Of a stretch of 64,000 bases of DNA, positions 36,380 through 45,276 are shown piece after piece. The notes beneath the pieces were generated by a model. That model ran no database searches. It was not told where the DNA came from and saw only the letters and a list, made by a program, of their open reading frames with translations. The position numbers and the translations under genes are program-made. The stretch lies in NCBI RefSeq assembly GCF_000214725.1, contig NC_015574.1, positions 1,500,001 through 1,564,000 of the forward strand, in the 5' to 3' direction. The stretch's first letter is position 1. Each line of letters opens with the position of its first letter. Source of the DNA: Methanobacterium paludis (lineage in GTDB: Archaea > Methanobacteriota > Methanobacteria > Methanobacteriales > Methanobacteriaceae).

Positions 36380-36731
36380 AGGGCCGAAATTTCGCCTATT
36401 TCCCATGATACAGCTTATATTTTGGCCAATATCACACTTAAAATTATCCATCCACAATTTACAGATTATTTTATATGGATCAACGATTAATTGAATGAAT
36501 TTTTTTGAACAAAACAAAATATTAAATGTCCCTAAATTTACTTTGAGAATTAAATATGATGCTACAGTAGAAATAAGAATCAAAAAGATCAATAGAAATA
36601 AATTGAAGTTGTTGTAATATTAGATTAAACTTATGTAATACATGAAGAACCCTTAATAAACGATCCAGTAATATCTGTTTAAAATCTCTGAAAAAAGAGT
36701 ATAATGCCCTAAATAAATTAAAAAATGAAAA
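36380..36731 (-). promoter_or_regulatory. CRISPR leader region
   Basis: About 350 bases without a gene between the last repeat and cas2. On the minus strand a TATA-like element ATATAAAATAAT (36465-36476) would start transcription near 36440, about 60 bases before the first repeat. A 10-bp palindrome CGAAATTTCG (36385-36394) lies five bases from the leader-repeat junction, where adaptation complexes often recognise the leader. AT-rich sequence follows to the cas2 stop codon. Confidence 0.65.
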
Positions 36732-37010
36732 TTAAAGTATTCCATTAATAGGGGCTTTTTCAACACCCATAACTCCTCGTTTAAATGCTTTCTCGCTCCG
36801 CATGGAATAAATTATCACTGAATCTTCTTTTTTATTTATAATACTTCTCAAACCAGATTTTATTTCCTCAAATTCACTTTTTGTAACTTCTCCCTCAAAT
36901 ACAGAGTTTTGAATCCAGTGCATATGGGTTCTGAGAAATGATTTGACCTTATTAACCCGATCAACATTGATATCGTAAACTATAATCACGTACACAAAGA
37001 TCACCACCAC
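36732..37010 (-). CDS. cas2: CRISPR-associated endonuclease Cas2
   Basis: About 90 residues. With Cas1 it forms the integrase that inserts new spacers. The start strand YVIIVYDIN holds the conserved Asp of the family, followed by RVNKVKSFLRTHMHWIQNSVFEGEVT, the classical Cas2 pattern. Several in-frame GTG codons compete as start (37010, 37007, 37004, 36995). The GTG at 37004 overlaps the cas1 stop as GTGA, the usual coupling in such operons, and is my preferred start. It is the last gene of the operon and ends 352 bases before the array. Confidence 0.95.
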   Translation of the reverse strand: MVVIFVYVIIVYDINVDRVNKVKSFLRTHMHWIQNSVFEGEVTKSEFEEIKSGLRSIINKKEDSVIIYSMRSEKAFKRGVMGVEKAPINGIL

Positions 37011-37975
37011 ATCACAAAGGGTTTGTACTCCTGCGTACCTAAAAGATGCTTGATTAACTTGTAAGCTTCCAACCGAATTAAACGCCTGTAAGAAACTTTC
37101 CTGTTGAGTTCTCTGTGTTTTATGGTTTTTTTGAGCCTTTCATCGTATTTCTTGATAAACCTTTTCCGTCCCTGGTCGTTCAGAAGGCAATAATTCAAGT
37201 CTCTTTCAAAATCATCCTCACTCAGCATTCTCTTGTTCACCATGTAAAAGATGAGCCTGTCAACCAGTATTGGTTTGAACATTTCACTTAAATCCAGTGC
37301 CAGAGAGTACCTCCTTTCAGAGGGTTCGTGAAGGTAGGAAATAGTTGGGTTGAGCTGGGTGTTATAAATTTCAGAGATAACAGTTGAATAAACAAGGGAG
37401 TTTCCAAAGCTTATAAGAGCGTTCACCATGTTTTCAGGAGGTCTTCTGCTTCGGCCTTCCATTTTAAATTTATCCGGCAGTATTTCATCCATTTTGGAGT
37501 AGTACTCTGAGCGCATCCTTGCCTCAACGTTCATGGCCTCTGTTATATTGCCAGAACCTTCAATATCATTTAATGTGTGACTTATACCATTTTCAAGACT
37601 GTAATAACTCAGAACCTTTTCCATATTCCCTGCAGCACCTTCAATGAATTGTTTAGCCAACCAAAGCCTCTTTTCAGGGTCGAGATAGTGTTCTACCTGT
37701 TTAACAAGGAGGTCTCCTGAAAGCAAAGTTTCTCTGGGATAAAAACTGCCATCGTAGAATCCATAATAATTAAAAAAGTGTATGGCAATGCCTTCCTTGG
37801 CCAGTAGATGCACAGCCTGGGATGAAAATGTCAATGAGCCGTAGGCATAGATCGCGTAGATCTTGTTTATGGGTATGGGCTTTTTACCGTCTTTATTTAC
37901 AAAATACAGGGTGTTTTCCTTTCTTTTAAGTATTCCGTCCGACATTAAGTAGTAGTTCTTTTTCGTGTGAATCAC
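37001..37975 (-). CDS. cas1: CRISPR-associated integrase Cas1 (type I-B)
   Basis: 324 residues, full length. Cas1 catalyses spacer integration at the leader-proximal repeat. The N-terminal beta domain (YYLMSDGILKRKENTLYFV) is followed by the helical catalytic domain with metal ligands E151 (NVEARMRSEYY), H216 (YLHEPSERRYS) and D228/E231 (ALDLSEMFKPILVDR). All active-site residues are present. An 85-base gap separates it from cas4; this is the second longest gap in the operon's second half and holds two palindromes, so cas1-cas2 may have a promoter of their own. Confidence 0.97.
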   Translation of the reverse strand: MIHTKKNYYLMSDGILKRKENTLYFVNKDGKKPIPINKIYAIYAYGSLTFSSQAVHLLAKEGIAIHFFNYYGFYDGSFYPRETLLSGDLLVKQVEHYLDPEKRLWLAKQFIEGAAGNMEKVLSYYSLENGISHTLNDIEGSGNITEAMNVEARMRSEYYSKMDEILPDKFKMEGRSRRPPENMVNALISFGNSLVYSTVISEIYNTQLNPTISYLHEPSERRYSLALDLSEMFKPILVDRLIFYMVNKRMLSEDDFERDLNYCLLNDQGRKRFIKKYDERLKKTIKHRELNRKVSYRRLIRLEAYKLIKHLLGTQEYKPFVMWW

Positions 37976-38017
37976 CGGCTTTTTAGAATATTAAATGAAA
38001 TTTAACATTTTAAATGA

Positions 38018-38055
38018 ATGTTCAGTTTTCTGAACATATGTTCATATTTATGAAC
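38018..38055. promoter_or_regulatory. twin palindromes between cas4 and cas1, likely operator
   Basis: ATGTTCAG-TTTT-CTGAACAT (38018-38037) and GTTCAT-ATTT-ATGAAC (38040-38055) are both perfect inverted repeats sharing the half-site GTTCA with the same half-site distance. Their centres are exactly 20 bp apart, two turns of DNA, so bound dimers would lie on the same face. They lie just downstream of the cas4 stop and 43-80 bases before the cas1 start, fitting an operator for a cas1-cas2 promoter. No regulator gene is adjacent. Confidence 0.75.
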
Positions 38056-38060
38056 ACTCT

Positions 38061-38636
38061 CTAAACCCAGCAGAATTCATAGTAAGCACACCTTCTGCAT
38101 ATCTTCATTTTTTCAGGTTCAGGGACATTTCCGCGAATTATCAGTTCAATATCATCCAGTATCTCTTTTAATCTTACTTCTTCAGTTTCATCAAGCTCCA
38201 CAGCTTCCTTTTTCCTCATCTTCGGGTAGTCTATGGAACCCTTGATTTTCTCTATTCCCTTTTCATGTTTGAGGTAGTAAATGTAGTATAAAAGCTGGTA
38301 ACGGTGGGCATCCTCCATTTTTGGGGTCTTTTTAACCTCATGGAGTTCCAGATACTCTCCGCGTCTTATGAAGTCCACACTTATAAGATTGTCAATTGTT
38401 ACGTCCTTCTTCTCACGGCCGTAGGTCTTTTTGTGGAGAAGTTTGCCCATTGAAACATTTTCAGATTCCTGTTCCATCTGGATGTTGTGGGAAAAAAGCC
38501 AGAGCTTGGTCTTGCAGATGAAGTAATAGTTTATTTGGGTTCCCCTTATTCGGGGGTGTTTTTGGGTGTTTGATGATATCATTTCCTTTTCGCACTCATC
38601 ATTCTTTCTAATCATTTTCGTTTCCAACCATTCCAA
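38061..38636 (-). CDS. cas4: CRISPR-associated nuclease Cas4
   Basis: Up to 191 residues of the RecB-like, iron-sulfur Cas4 family, which trims and orients prespacers by their PAM before integration. The cluster ligands are C41 (FICKTKLWLF) and C180, C183, C189 (ICRRCAYYEFC). Nuclease motifs are D88 (SVDFIRR), E100/K102 (LHEVKK) and Q114 (YQLLYYIYY). The longest frame overlaps the end of cas6 by 29 bases; an internal ATG at 38615 (MIRKN) or 38579 (MISSN) may be the true start, since family members usually begin close to the GTQINYYF segment. Confidence 0.95.
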   Translation of the reverse strand: MEWLETKMIRKNDECEKEMISSNTQKHPRIRGTQINYYFICKTKLWLFSHNIQMEQESENVSMGKLLHKKTYGREKKDVTIDNLISVDFIRRGEYLELHEVKKTPKMEDAHRYQLLYYIYYLKHEKGIEKIKGSIDYPKMRKKEAVELDETEEVRLKEILDDIELIIRGNVPEPEKMKICRRCAYYEFCWV

Positions 38637-39333
38637 AGCCCATACTATTTTTTTCTCCCAATCCCGAGTCGTACATGAATTCTAAAAGTTTTGGATCCGC
38701 TTCCACATTGAAATACATTTGATAAGCTCGATGATACGTTTCCACACCGTCTTTCTTGATAGTAATCCTTTTACGTTTCACTGAACCCATATCTGGAACT
38801 ACTTGGACGTACTCATCCCCATTGTAATCACCATAGAATGATCTGTACTTACGCAGGAGATTACCTTGAAGTGCTGTGTAAAATTGGCGATCGCCGGGGT
38901 TAAGGTCCCAGATTTTATCTTCCCGTTTTGTTCTGGCCATCACAGGGCTCATGGTTTTCATTATTGCACTTCTTTTGAATTCAGGTTTTTTAAGAAGTTC
39001 CACCTGTTCCACAAGAAGTCTGTCTCCCCTAAAAACCACTTGGGGATCTTCAAGGTAGCTTTCCACCATACTCTTAATCAAATAATCATTAGGAGATGAA
39101 ATGTAAAACTCCAGCTTCCCATCCCTTGAGATAATGCCGTTTTTGGTGGTTCTTCTGTGTGGAACGTAAATTTGAGAAAAAGTAAAAAATTTAAAATCAG
39201 ATGAGATATGGAGATCACTGGCCAGATCAAGGTCTGCAATCTTTCTGTAGATCAATGAAGAGAGTTGATAGTTATAATTGTAAGGAATCCTGTATTCACC
39301 ATTTCCTGATGCCAAACTTATCTTTAAACGCAT
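38608..39333 (-). CDS. cas6: crRNA-processing endoribonuclease Cas6
   Basis: 241 residues, two ferredoxin-like RNA-binding folds. It cuts the array transcript within each repeat, leaving the 8-base handle. The hallmark glycine-rich loop GLGEKNSMGFGMV is at 224-236. The N-terminus (MRLKISLASGNGEYRIPYNYNYQLSSLIYRKI) is typical of the type I-B group. Its place between cas3 and cas4 is unusual; in most type I-B operons cas6 opens the cluster. A 59-base gap separates it from cas3. Confidence 0.93.
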   Translation of the reverse strand: MRLKISLASGNGEYRIPYNYNYQLSSLIYRKIADLDLASDLHISSDFKFFTFSQIYVPHRRTTKNGIISRDGKLEFYISSPNDYLIKSMVESYLEDPQVVFRGDRLLVEQVELLKKPEFKRSAIMKTMSPVMARTKREDKIWDLNPGDRQFYTALQGNLLRKYRSFYGDYNGDEYVQVVPDMGSVKRKRITIKKDGVETYHRAYQMYFNVEADPKLLEFMYDSGLGEKNSMGFGMVGNEND

Positions 39334-39392
39334 GATTTTTCACCAATTTTATTGTTAACTAACTTATCCAAAACCTAAGTTTGTATTATTCC

Positions 39393-41603
39393 TTACCCAA
39401 ATGAACTCTCTTCCAGATCTAATCTTAATCCAAGCTTTTCATCATAAACCATGTTTACAAAATAGGTTTCGTTATCAAATTCCACGTTATCTTCATTTTC
39501 AAGCTTTTTAAACTGATTTATACTTATGGAAAGTATGTAACTCATTGCCTCAAAATATTTTTTCTCTTCTAATGCTTTGAGATAATCCAGTTTGTATTTA
39601 ATAGGAACAACTTCATAGGACTTGAAAAGTGAATAAAAGTCCATTTCACTATTTCTGTCATTTATAAAAGGAACTATCTGTTTGTTGAATGATTCAAAAT
39701 GATTTTGAACTGTTTCAAATTCCTCTTTATCCTTCCCAGTATACCCCACCCCATAAACATCATCAACAAGGTTCTGGATAAGATCTTCATCCAAAATTCC
39801 TACATTTTCAAGGCTTTTAACAGTTTTTTCAACGATTTCAGGAGGATATATGTATTTATCACTTTCTGAGCCTTCAGAAAATACATTCACTGGAGCTAGT
39901 TTTTTCCGCCTTCTTCTGTTTACCCTACCAAATCTCTGGATCAGTGCATCAATAGGGGCAGGTTCAGAGTATAGAACATCATAATCTATATCCAGAGATA
40001 CTTCAATTGCCTGTGTACCAACAAGTAAATCCAAATTATCTAAAGATTTTTCAATTTTTTCCCTATCACGTAGCATAAATCTACTATGCAATAAAGCACT
40101 ATTTTCTACTTCATCAGATAACTCTTCAAAAACTTCTTGAGCTCTTAAAACCGTGTTACAAACAATCAAAACCCTTTTATCGTTTTCCAGGTCTTCCATG
40201 ATCAAATCAAGATTATCTATTATATCCTCTGGTACAACACTAACTTCATGCCGTGTGAATTTCTTAAGTTCTTCTTTTCCCATTTTTATTTCTGTTGAAA
40301 TATCTAAATTTTCTTTAAAAAGAGTTTTAATAAAAGAAGGAAGAGTTGCAGACATTACAAAGATGTTTGCATTGTAATTATTTTTCAGAATTTTCAGGAT
40401 CTCAAGGATCAACGATGTTGTATGTGCATCATAAGCATGTATTTCATCAAGGATAAAAAGGCCGTTTGTCATTTCTGAAAGCTGCATTTCAAATCCTTTA
40501 GATCCAAAAAATGCTTTTAATATTTGGAAAGGGGTTAGTACTTTATAAGGCCTATAAATTTTTTTAGTTAAACCTTTAATATTCCTAATACTGTTTTTTA
40601 AAATATTATAATCAGTTATATCATTAGATAACTCTTTATACAAAAAATAAGATGATTTACCATGCATTAATCCTACCAAGTTTTCATTTCCAAAGTCTTT
40701 CCGAAGTCTTTTATACATCGCATTTATGCTTGCTGTATACGGAAGCATGTAAAAAACACGTTTGGATTTATTTGGGCTCTGATTGTTGTCACTCCATAAG
40801 AGAGAAGCTTCTGTTTTGCCACTGCCTGTTGGAGAAATTAAAAATGCACTTCCTTTAACATTTGAGGCTTCTTCCTGAACTTTCCGAAGTTCTGGAAAGT
40901 TGTAGATGGATCTCATATCAGGAATTCCATTTAAAATCTCGTAGCTTGAACCAGAAGCCAGATGATCACATGCATTTACAAATCCTTTCAAGAAAATTCC
41001 ATATTTTCCATGGAGATCCGTGTATTCCTCATCCTCCCATCTCTGAAAATAAGGATAAACATCGTTTTTATAAACATCTTCCAAATCATCCGGCGAAGAG
41101 AGTTTATTAAAATTAGTTACTTCATAACCGAGGTATTCTTTACTCCATTCAGGTATTTTATCAAAATAAGATGAAATCTCATCAAAATTGGGCTCTAACT
41201 CTGATAATTTTTTTTGATATAACTTTTTTCCATTGAGGCTTGAAAATGTGTTGTAACGCTCACGAAGCTTGGTTATATCTTTATGATGTGTTATTATTGC
41301 AAGTCCTATGGCGTCTTGATATATCTTGTCATAACTTAATGCAGATATAAAGCCTGCAGAGAGAATTTCATGGCGGTACTTCCACGGCGCATTTTGACTC
41401 CCTCTTTCAAGCATTTCCTGAAATCCAATAGCTCCCTTTCCAAAATCATGTAAAAATAAGGAGTAAAAAAGATGCTCCCAAAAACCATCAACTCCACATA
41501 ACTCCGGGATATTAGGATATGCTTGTTTAATACTCTTAAAAACTTTTAAAGTATTTTCTGTATGTTCCAATATTGTTTCATCGGGTTTTGCCAATAAATC
41601 CAT
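39393..41603 (-). CDS. cas3: Cas3 helicase-nuclease with N-terminal HD domain
   Basis: 736 residues. It is recruited to the R-loop and degrades target DNA. The HD nuclease domain (about 1-225) shows H14, H52-D53 (LHDFGKG), H78 (YRHEI), H106-H107 (ITHHK) and D213 (ACDHLAS). The SF2 helicase follows with Walker A PTGSGKT (258-264), DEIH (385-388), SAT (417-419), the QAIEVSLDID segment and QRFGRVNRR. All motifs are intact. A nine-base gap to cas5 suggests tight co-expression with the Cascade genes. Confidence 0.96.
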   Translation of the reverse strand: MDLLAKPDETILEHTENTLKVFKSIKQAYPNIPELCGVDGFWEHLFYSLFLHDFGKGAIGFQEMLERGSQNAPWKYRHEILSAGFISALSYDKIYQDAIGLAIITHHKDITKLRERYNTFSSLNGKKLYQKKLSELEPNFDEISSYFDKIPEWSKEYLGYEVTNFNKLSSPDDLEDVYKNDVYPYFQRWEDEEYTDLHGKYGIFLKGFVNACDHLASGSSYEILNGIPDMRSIYNFPELRKVQEEASNVKGSAFLISPTGSGKTEASLLWSDNNQSPNKSKRVFYMLPYTASINAMYKRLRKDFGNENLVGLMHGKSSYFLYKELSNDITDYNILKNSIRNIKGLTKKIYRPYKVLTPFQILKAFFGSKGFEMQLSEMTNGLFILDEIHAYDAHTTSLILEILKILKNNYNANIFVMSATLPSFIKTLFKENLDISTEIKMGKEELKKFTRHEVSVVPEDIIDNLDLIMEDLENDKRVLIVCNTVLRAQEVFEELSDEVENSALLHSRFMLRDREKIEKSLDNLDLLVGTQAIEVSLDIDYDVLYSEPAPIDALIQRFGRVNRRRRKKLAPVNVFSEGSESDKYIYPPEIVEKTVKSLENVGILDEDLIQNLVDDVYGVGYTGKDKEEFETVQNHFESFNKQIVPFINDRNSEMDFYSLFKSYEVVPIKYKLDYLKALEEKKYFEAMSYILSISINQFKKLENEDNVEFDNETYFVNMVYDEKLGLRLDLEESSFG

Positions 41604-41612
41604 TTAAAACAC

Positions 41613-42230
41613 CTACCTATGGAACCAAACTCCCCAATCCATTTCTTCATCATAGCAACATTCATTGGAATAGTCAAAAAACTGATTCATTAATATGAAA
41701 GGTTTAGTACCTGCTGCTTTTCTTGGTATTGTATCTGTAAAATGGGTCGGTAATGCTTGAATGGTTCCATAAGCCCCATTTAAACCAAAAGGTAAAATAG
41801 TTTTTCCAAGTTTTACATTGGCCTTTTTTGCCAGTTCTACTTCTTTGATTTCAGTGATATTCATAAGATCTGTGGAACGTCCAAGCAGGATAGGGTAATG
41901 GGGGTGTTCAAAGTATTTTTTGTATTCTGGATCATCTAAATATAGATAGATCTCAGGATCCACCAAAAATTCTCTTTTTATAACGTTTGATTTACCTTTC
42001 AAACCAGATAACTCATATATTGTCTCAAGGTCAACTGCCTTTCCATCATGCTTAAAGACGTATCCTATTGAAAGATCTTCAGGAGTAACTAACTCCCCTT
42101 TAGCTGCAGATATAAGGCCATAAATTGTACTTAATGGAGGAACAGGTAGAGTAGGTTGAAACCCACTGATAAAAGCAGGGTACCTGAAAGAGGTTACCCA
42201 ACCTTTAATCAGAACTCTTAATGCTTTCAT
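41613..42230 (-). CDS. cas5: Cascade subunit Cas5 (type I-B, Cas5t-like)
   Basis: 205 residues. It binds the 5' handle of crRNA in the interference complex. The opening KALRVLIKGWVTSFRYPAFISGFQPTLPVPPLSTIYGLISAA is the Cas5 RAMP signature. PILLGRSTDLMNITEI and the G-rich turn in LPFGLNGAYGTIQALP follow. The ATG overlaps the cas7 stop (ATGA), showing translational coupling. Confidence 0.93.
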   Translation of the reverse strand: MKALRVLIKGWVTSFRYPAFISGFQPTLPVPPLSTIYGLISAAKGELVTPEDLSIGYVFKHDGKAVDLETIYELSGLKGKSNVIKREFLVDPEIYLYLDDPEYKKYFEHPHYPILLGRSTDLMNITEIKEVELAKKANVKLGKTILPFGLNGAYGTIQALPTHFTDTIPRKAAGTKPFILMNQFFDYSNECCYDEEMDWGVWFHR

Positions 42231-43225
42231 TCTTTCATCAGCTCTGGAATTTTATCTGAAAACTGATCCACAGTCTCTTTGATTGTTCCCACGTGTATTT
42301 TACTATTTTCTCCAGCTAATTTTGTAAGAGGTTCTTCTAACTCGTCCATGAATCCCTTTCTACGCCCCACGTAAACATCTGTGAGTAATGAATCATCGTA
42401 CTCAGTTATAACTTCTTTAAGTGCTTCAATATCAATTATTGCTTCCCTATCTTCTTCTTTTGCTATGTTCATAAATATGTGGTTGCCACCGTCAATTGCA
42501 GCCAGAACTATGAATTTTGGAGAAACATCAGTCAGATGGGATGTTAATTTTGCTCCACCTTGAAGATAAGGAAGAGATTTAATAACATCCTGAGCTCTTC
42601 TTGTTCTCACATCATGAGGCATTGTCCATTTCTTACTTTCTTTTTCATGGGATAATCCCCGTTCTTCAGCTATTTCTTCAAGTTTTTGATGCATATTTTT
42701 GTAGCCTGTTTTTTCAGTTGAATAGAATACACCTAAACTGTCCAGATCAACTGAGAATATGCCTTTTAAGACTGTTGAATAAAATTCATGTTCATAAGGT
42801 ACGGGATTACCTTCATGACGAGCCATAACACCAAAATCTTGGGTTGGAGCTTGGTTTATTACCGAAATTAGTGGTGAGTTTTTCAACGGAGATACCCGTG
42901 TCACTGTTCCTCCTTCTTTTGCTTTTAAAGCTCTCATATATCCAAAAACATCATCATCATCGTAATCGATTGGATTTGCACTTGTAAATGCTATTTTCTT
43001 TTCTCGACTTATAGGGGACATTTTCCAACCAAACCTCTGCTCTAATGTATCTCTCCACCAATACCTCAAAGCCTGTCCTGAAACATAGGGGTATTTTTTT
43101 TTCCCTTTCTGAATTGCTTTGACCCTTACAATGTTATCTGTTCTCTCCCCAGCATCTGCACCAGCATTATTGAGCGCTGAGTGCGGTGCATCAACCAACA
43201 TGAAACCTACTATAGTCTTTGACAT
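42227..43225 (-). CDS. cas7: Cascade backbone Cas7 (Cst2/DevR group)
   Basis: 332 residues. Multiple copies coat the spacer part of crRNA. The start KTIVGFMLVDAPHSALNNAGADAGERTDNIVRVKAI is the DevR/Cst2 signature, followed by YPYVSGQALRYWWRDTLEQ and VTRVSPLKNSPLISV. It starts directly after the cas8 stop codon and overlaps cas5 by four bases. The Cst2 form, together with the CXXC-CXXC Cas8, marks the Tneap variant of type I-B. Confidence 0.94.
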   Translation of the reverse strand: MSKTIVGFMLVDAPHSALNNAGADAGERTDNIVRVKAIQKGKKKYPYVSGQALRYWWRDTLEQRFGWKMSPISREKKIAFTSANPIDYDDDDVFGYMRALKAKEGGTVTRVSPLKNSPLISVINQAPTQDFGVMARHEGNPVPYEHEFYSTVLKGIFSVDLDSLGVFYSTEKTGYKNMHQKLEEIAEERGLSHEKESKKWTMPHDVRTRRAQDVIKSLPYLQGGAKLTSHLTDVSPKFIVLAAIDGGNHIFMNIAKEEDREAIIDIEALKEVITEYDDSLLTDVYVGRRKGFMDELEEPLTKLAGENSKIHVGTIKETVDQFSDKIPELMKE

Positions 43226-44599
43226 TTATTCTTCCTCCTGAATTTCTTCTTCCATTTCAGCCGATGTTAATATTTCATCTTGTTTTCCCTGTTCAATTAT
43301 CCATGGTTGCAATTTTTCATAGATCCTGAATAAAATCAAATCCTGAGTTTCCCTCCAGGTTAAACTGCCTTCTGGAAAAAGATGATTAACATAATCATCA
43401 AATGTGAATAATGGATCTTCAATACCTTTCTCTATCCTTTTTTTGATAATAATCCTAAGTATATTACGATAATTTTTGTAATTACTGGCTGTTTCAAGTT
43501 TTTTCAGAGTTTTCGTATCATCAGCAGTTTCTATATATTCTGCAAGTTCATCTGCAACTTCTTTTATCACACCTATCCTTTTTTCATCCATATTTAACAC
43601 CCCTACCAAATAATTTCTAATTAAATCCCATCCTCCAATTGCTTCCTTGTTTTTTTTATCAATAAAAAATCCAATGATGGATTTTCCTTCTAAAAGATTG
43701 TTATAAACAAGATTTTTTTTATTTTTATAGTCTCCTTCTTCTTTCACATTTTCCCAATCAACAAATTGATATCCTCTTTTTACGACTTTGTTCCATTCCG
43801 CACTATGTTCATCTTGCTGAATATCTGCTAAAAATTTGAAAACTGTTAATGGAAAATGAAATATATCTAAATTAGCTCCTTGATTAAAATTTTTGAAACG
43901 ATAAAAAGTTATTGAAACTTCATTTTCAATAGCTCGCTCATTCACACGAACAATCATATCAGTTATAATGTGGAAAAAAGCATTTTTAACATTTTTATAT
44001 CCTTCATCAAAGCACCCTGCCAGTGCGTTTCCTTTCAAGTTATGAATACTTTTTTTTGACCATATTTTCATTAGTGATTTAGAATCAGAATGGAATAATA
44101 AAAGATCTCCACATTTATACATCAACAAAGGCGAAAATTGAACTGCAAAAGCACATGCAGAGCAGTAATCAGCACCCTCTGATGCAAAAGAAAAATAATT
44201 TAACATTTTTCCGGAACCTGTCAATGGTATCTCTGATTTAAAAAACCTTCTTTGGATATTTCGTCTTCCACAAGCAATACAAGAACCCTGGTCGTTTAAG
44301 AAAGTTATCTCATCAATTAATCCATTAAAATGTTCCATAACCTTTTTTTTACGTTCTTCCAATGGTTTTTTAAAATCTCCAGGATTTGAAACCTTTCCAT
44401 TTGGAAAAACCATTCCATGGAGGATAGAACTATACCACTTTTTATGTGAATATACTGTATCAAAAATATCTTCTGCAGCTTTTTTAAGGTCATCTTTGTC
44501 TAATTCTTCAGGTTTTTTATCATTCCATCGGCTCAAAGCCCAAATTCCGGCATCAACAAAAGGGTTACCAGTGAATTTGTATATTATTTCATTAGACAT
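43226..44599 (-). CDS. cas8: Cascade large subunit Cas8 (Cst1, CXXC-CXXC type)
   Basis: 457 residues. In type I systems this subunit recognises the PAM and recruits Cas3. Two zinc-binding pairs are visible, C107/C110 (SCIACGRR) and C146/C149 (YCSACAF), which define the Cst1 (CXXC-CXXC) family of the Tneap subtype. GNPFVDAGIWAL at the start is also characteristic. No separate Cas11 gene is visible; in this group the small subunit is usually produced from an internal start in cas8. It is the first gene of the operon. Confidence 0.92.
   Translation of the reverse strand: MSNEIIYKFTGNPFVDAGIWALSRWNDKKPEELDKDDLKKAAEDIFDTVYSHKKWYSSILHGMVFPNGKVSNPGDFKKPLEERKKKVMEHFNGLIDEITFLNDQGSCIACGRRNIQRRFFKSEIPLTGSGKMLNYFSFASEGADYCSACAFAVQFSPLLMYKCGDLLLFHSDSKSLMKIWSKKSIHNLKGNALAGCFDEGYKNVKNAFFHIITDMIVRVNERAIENEVSITFYRFKNFNQGANLDIFHFPLTVFKFLADIQQDEHSAEWNKVVKRGYQFVDWENVKEEGDYKNKKNLVYNNLLEGKSIIGFFIDKKNKEAIGGWDLIRNYLVGVLNMDEKRIGVIKEVADELAEYIETADDTKTLKKLETASNYKNYRNILRIIIKKRIEKGIEDPLFTFDDYVNHLFPEGSLTWRETQDLILFRIYEKLQPWIIEQGKQDEILTSAEMEEEIQEEE

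Positions 44600-45276
<677 letters not shown>

Noticed and set aside
36359..36592. 77-codon frame over the leader
   Set aside because: It starts inside the last repeat, has no ribosome site and overlaps the leader.
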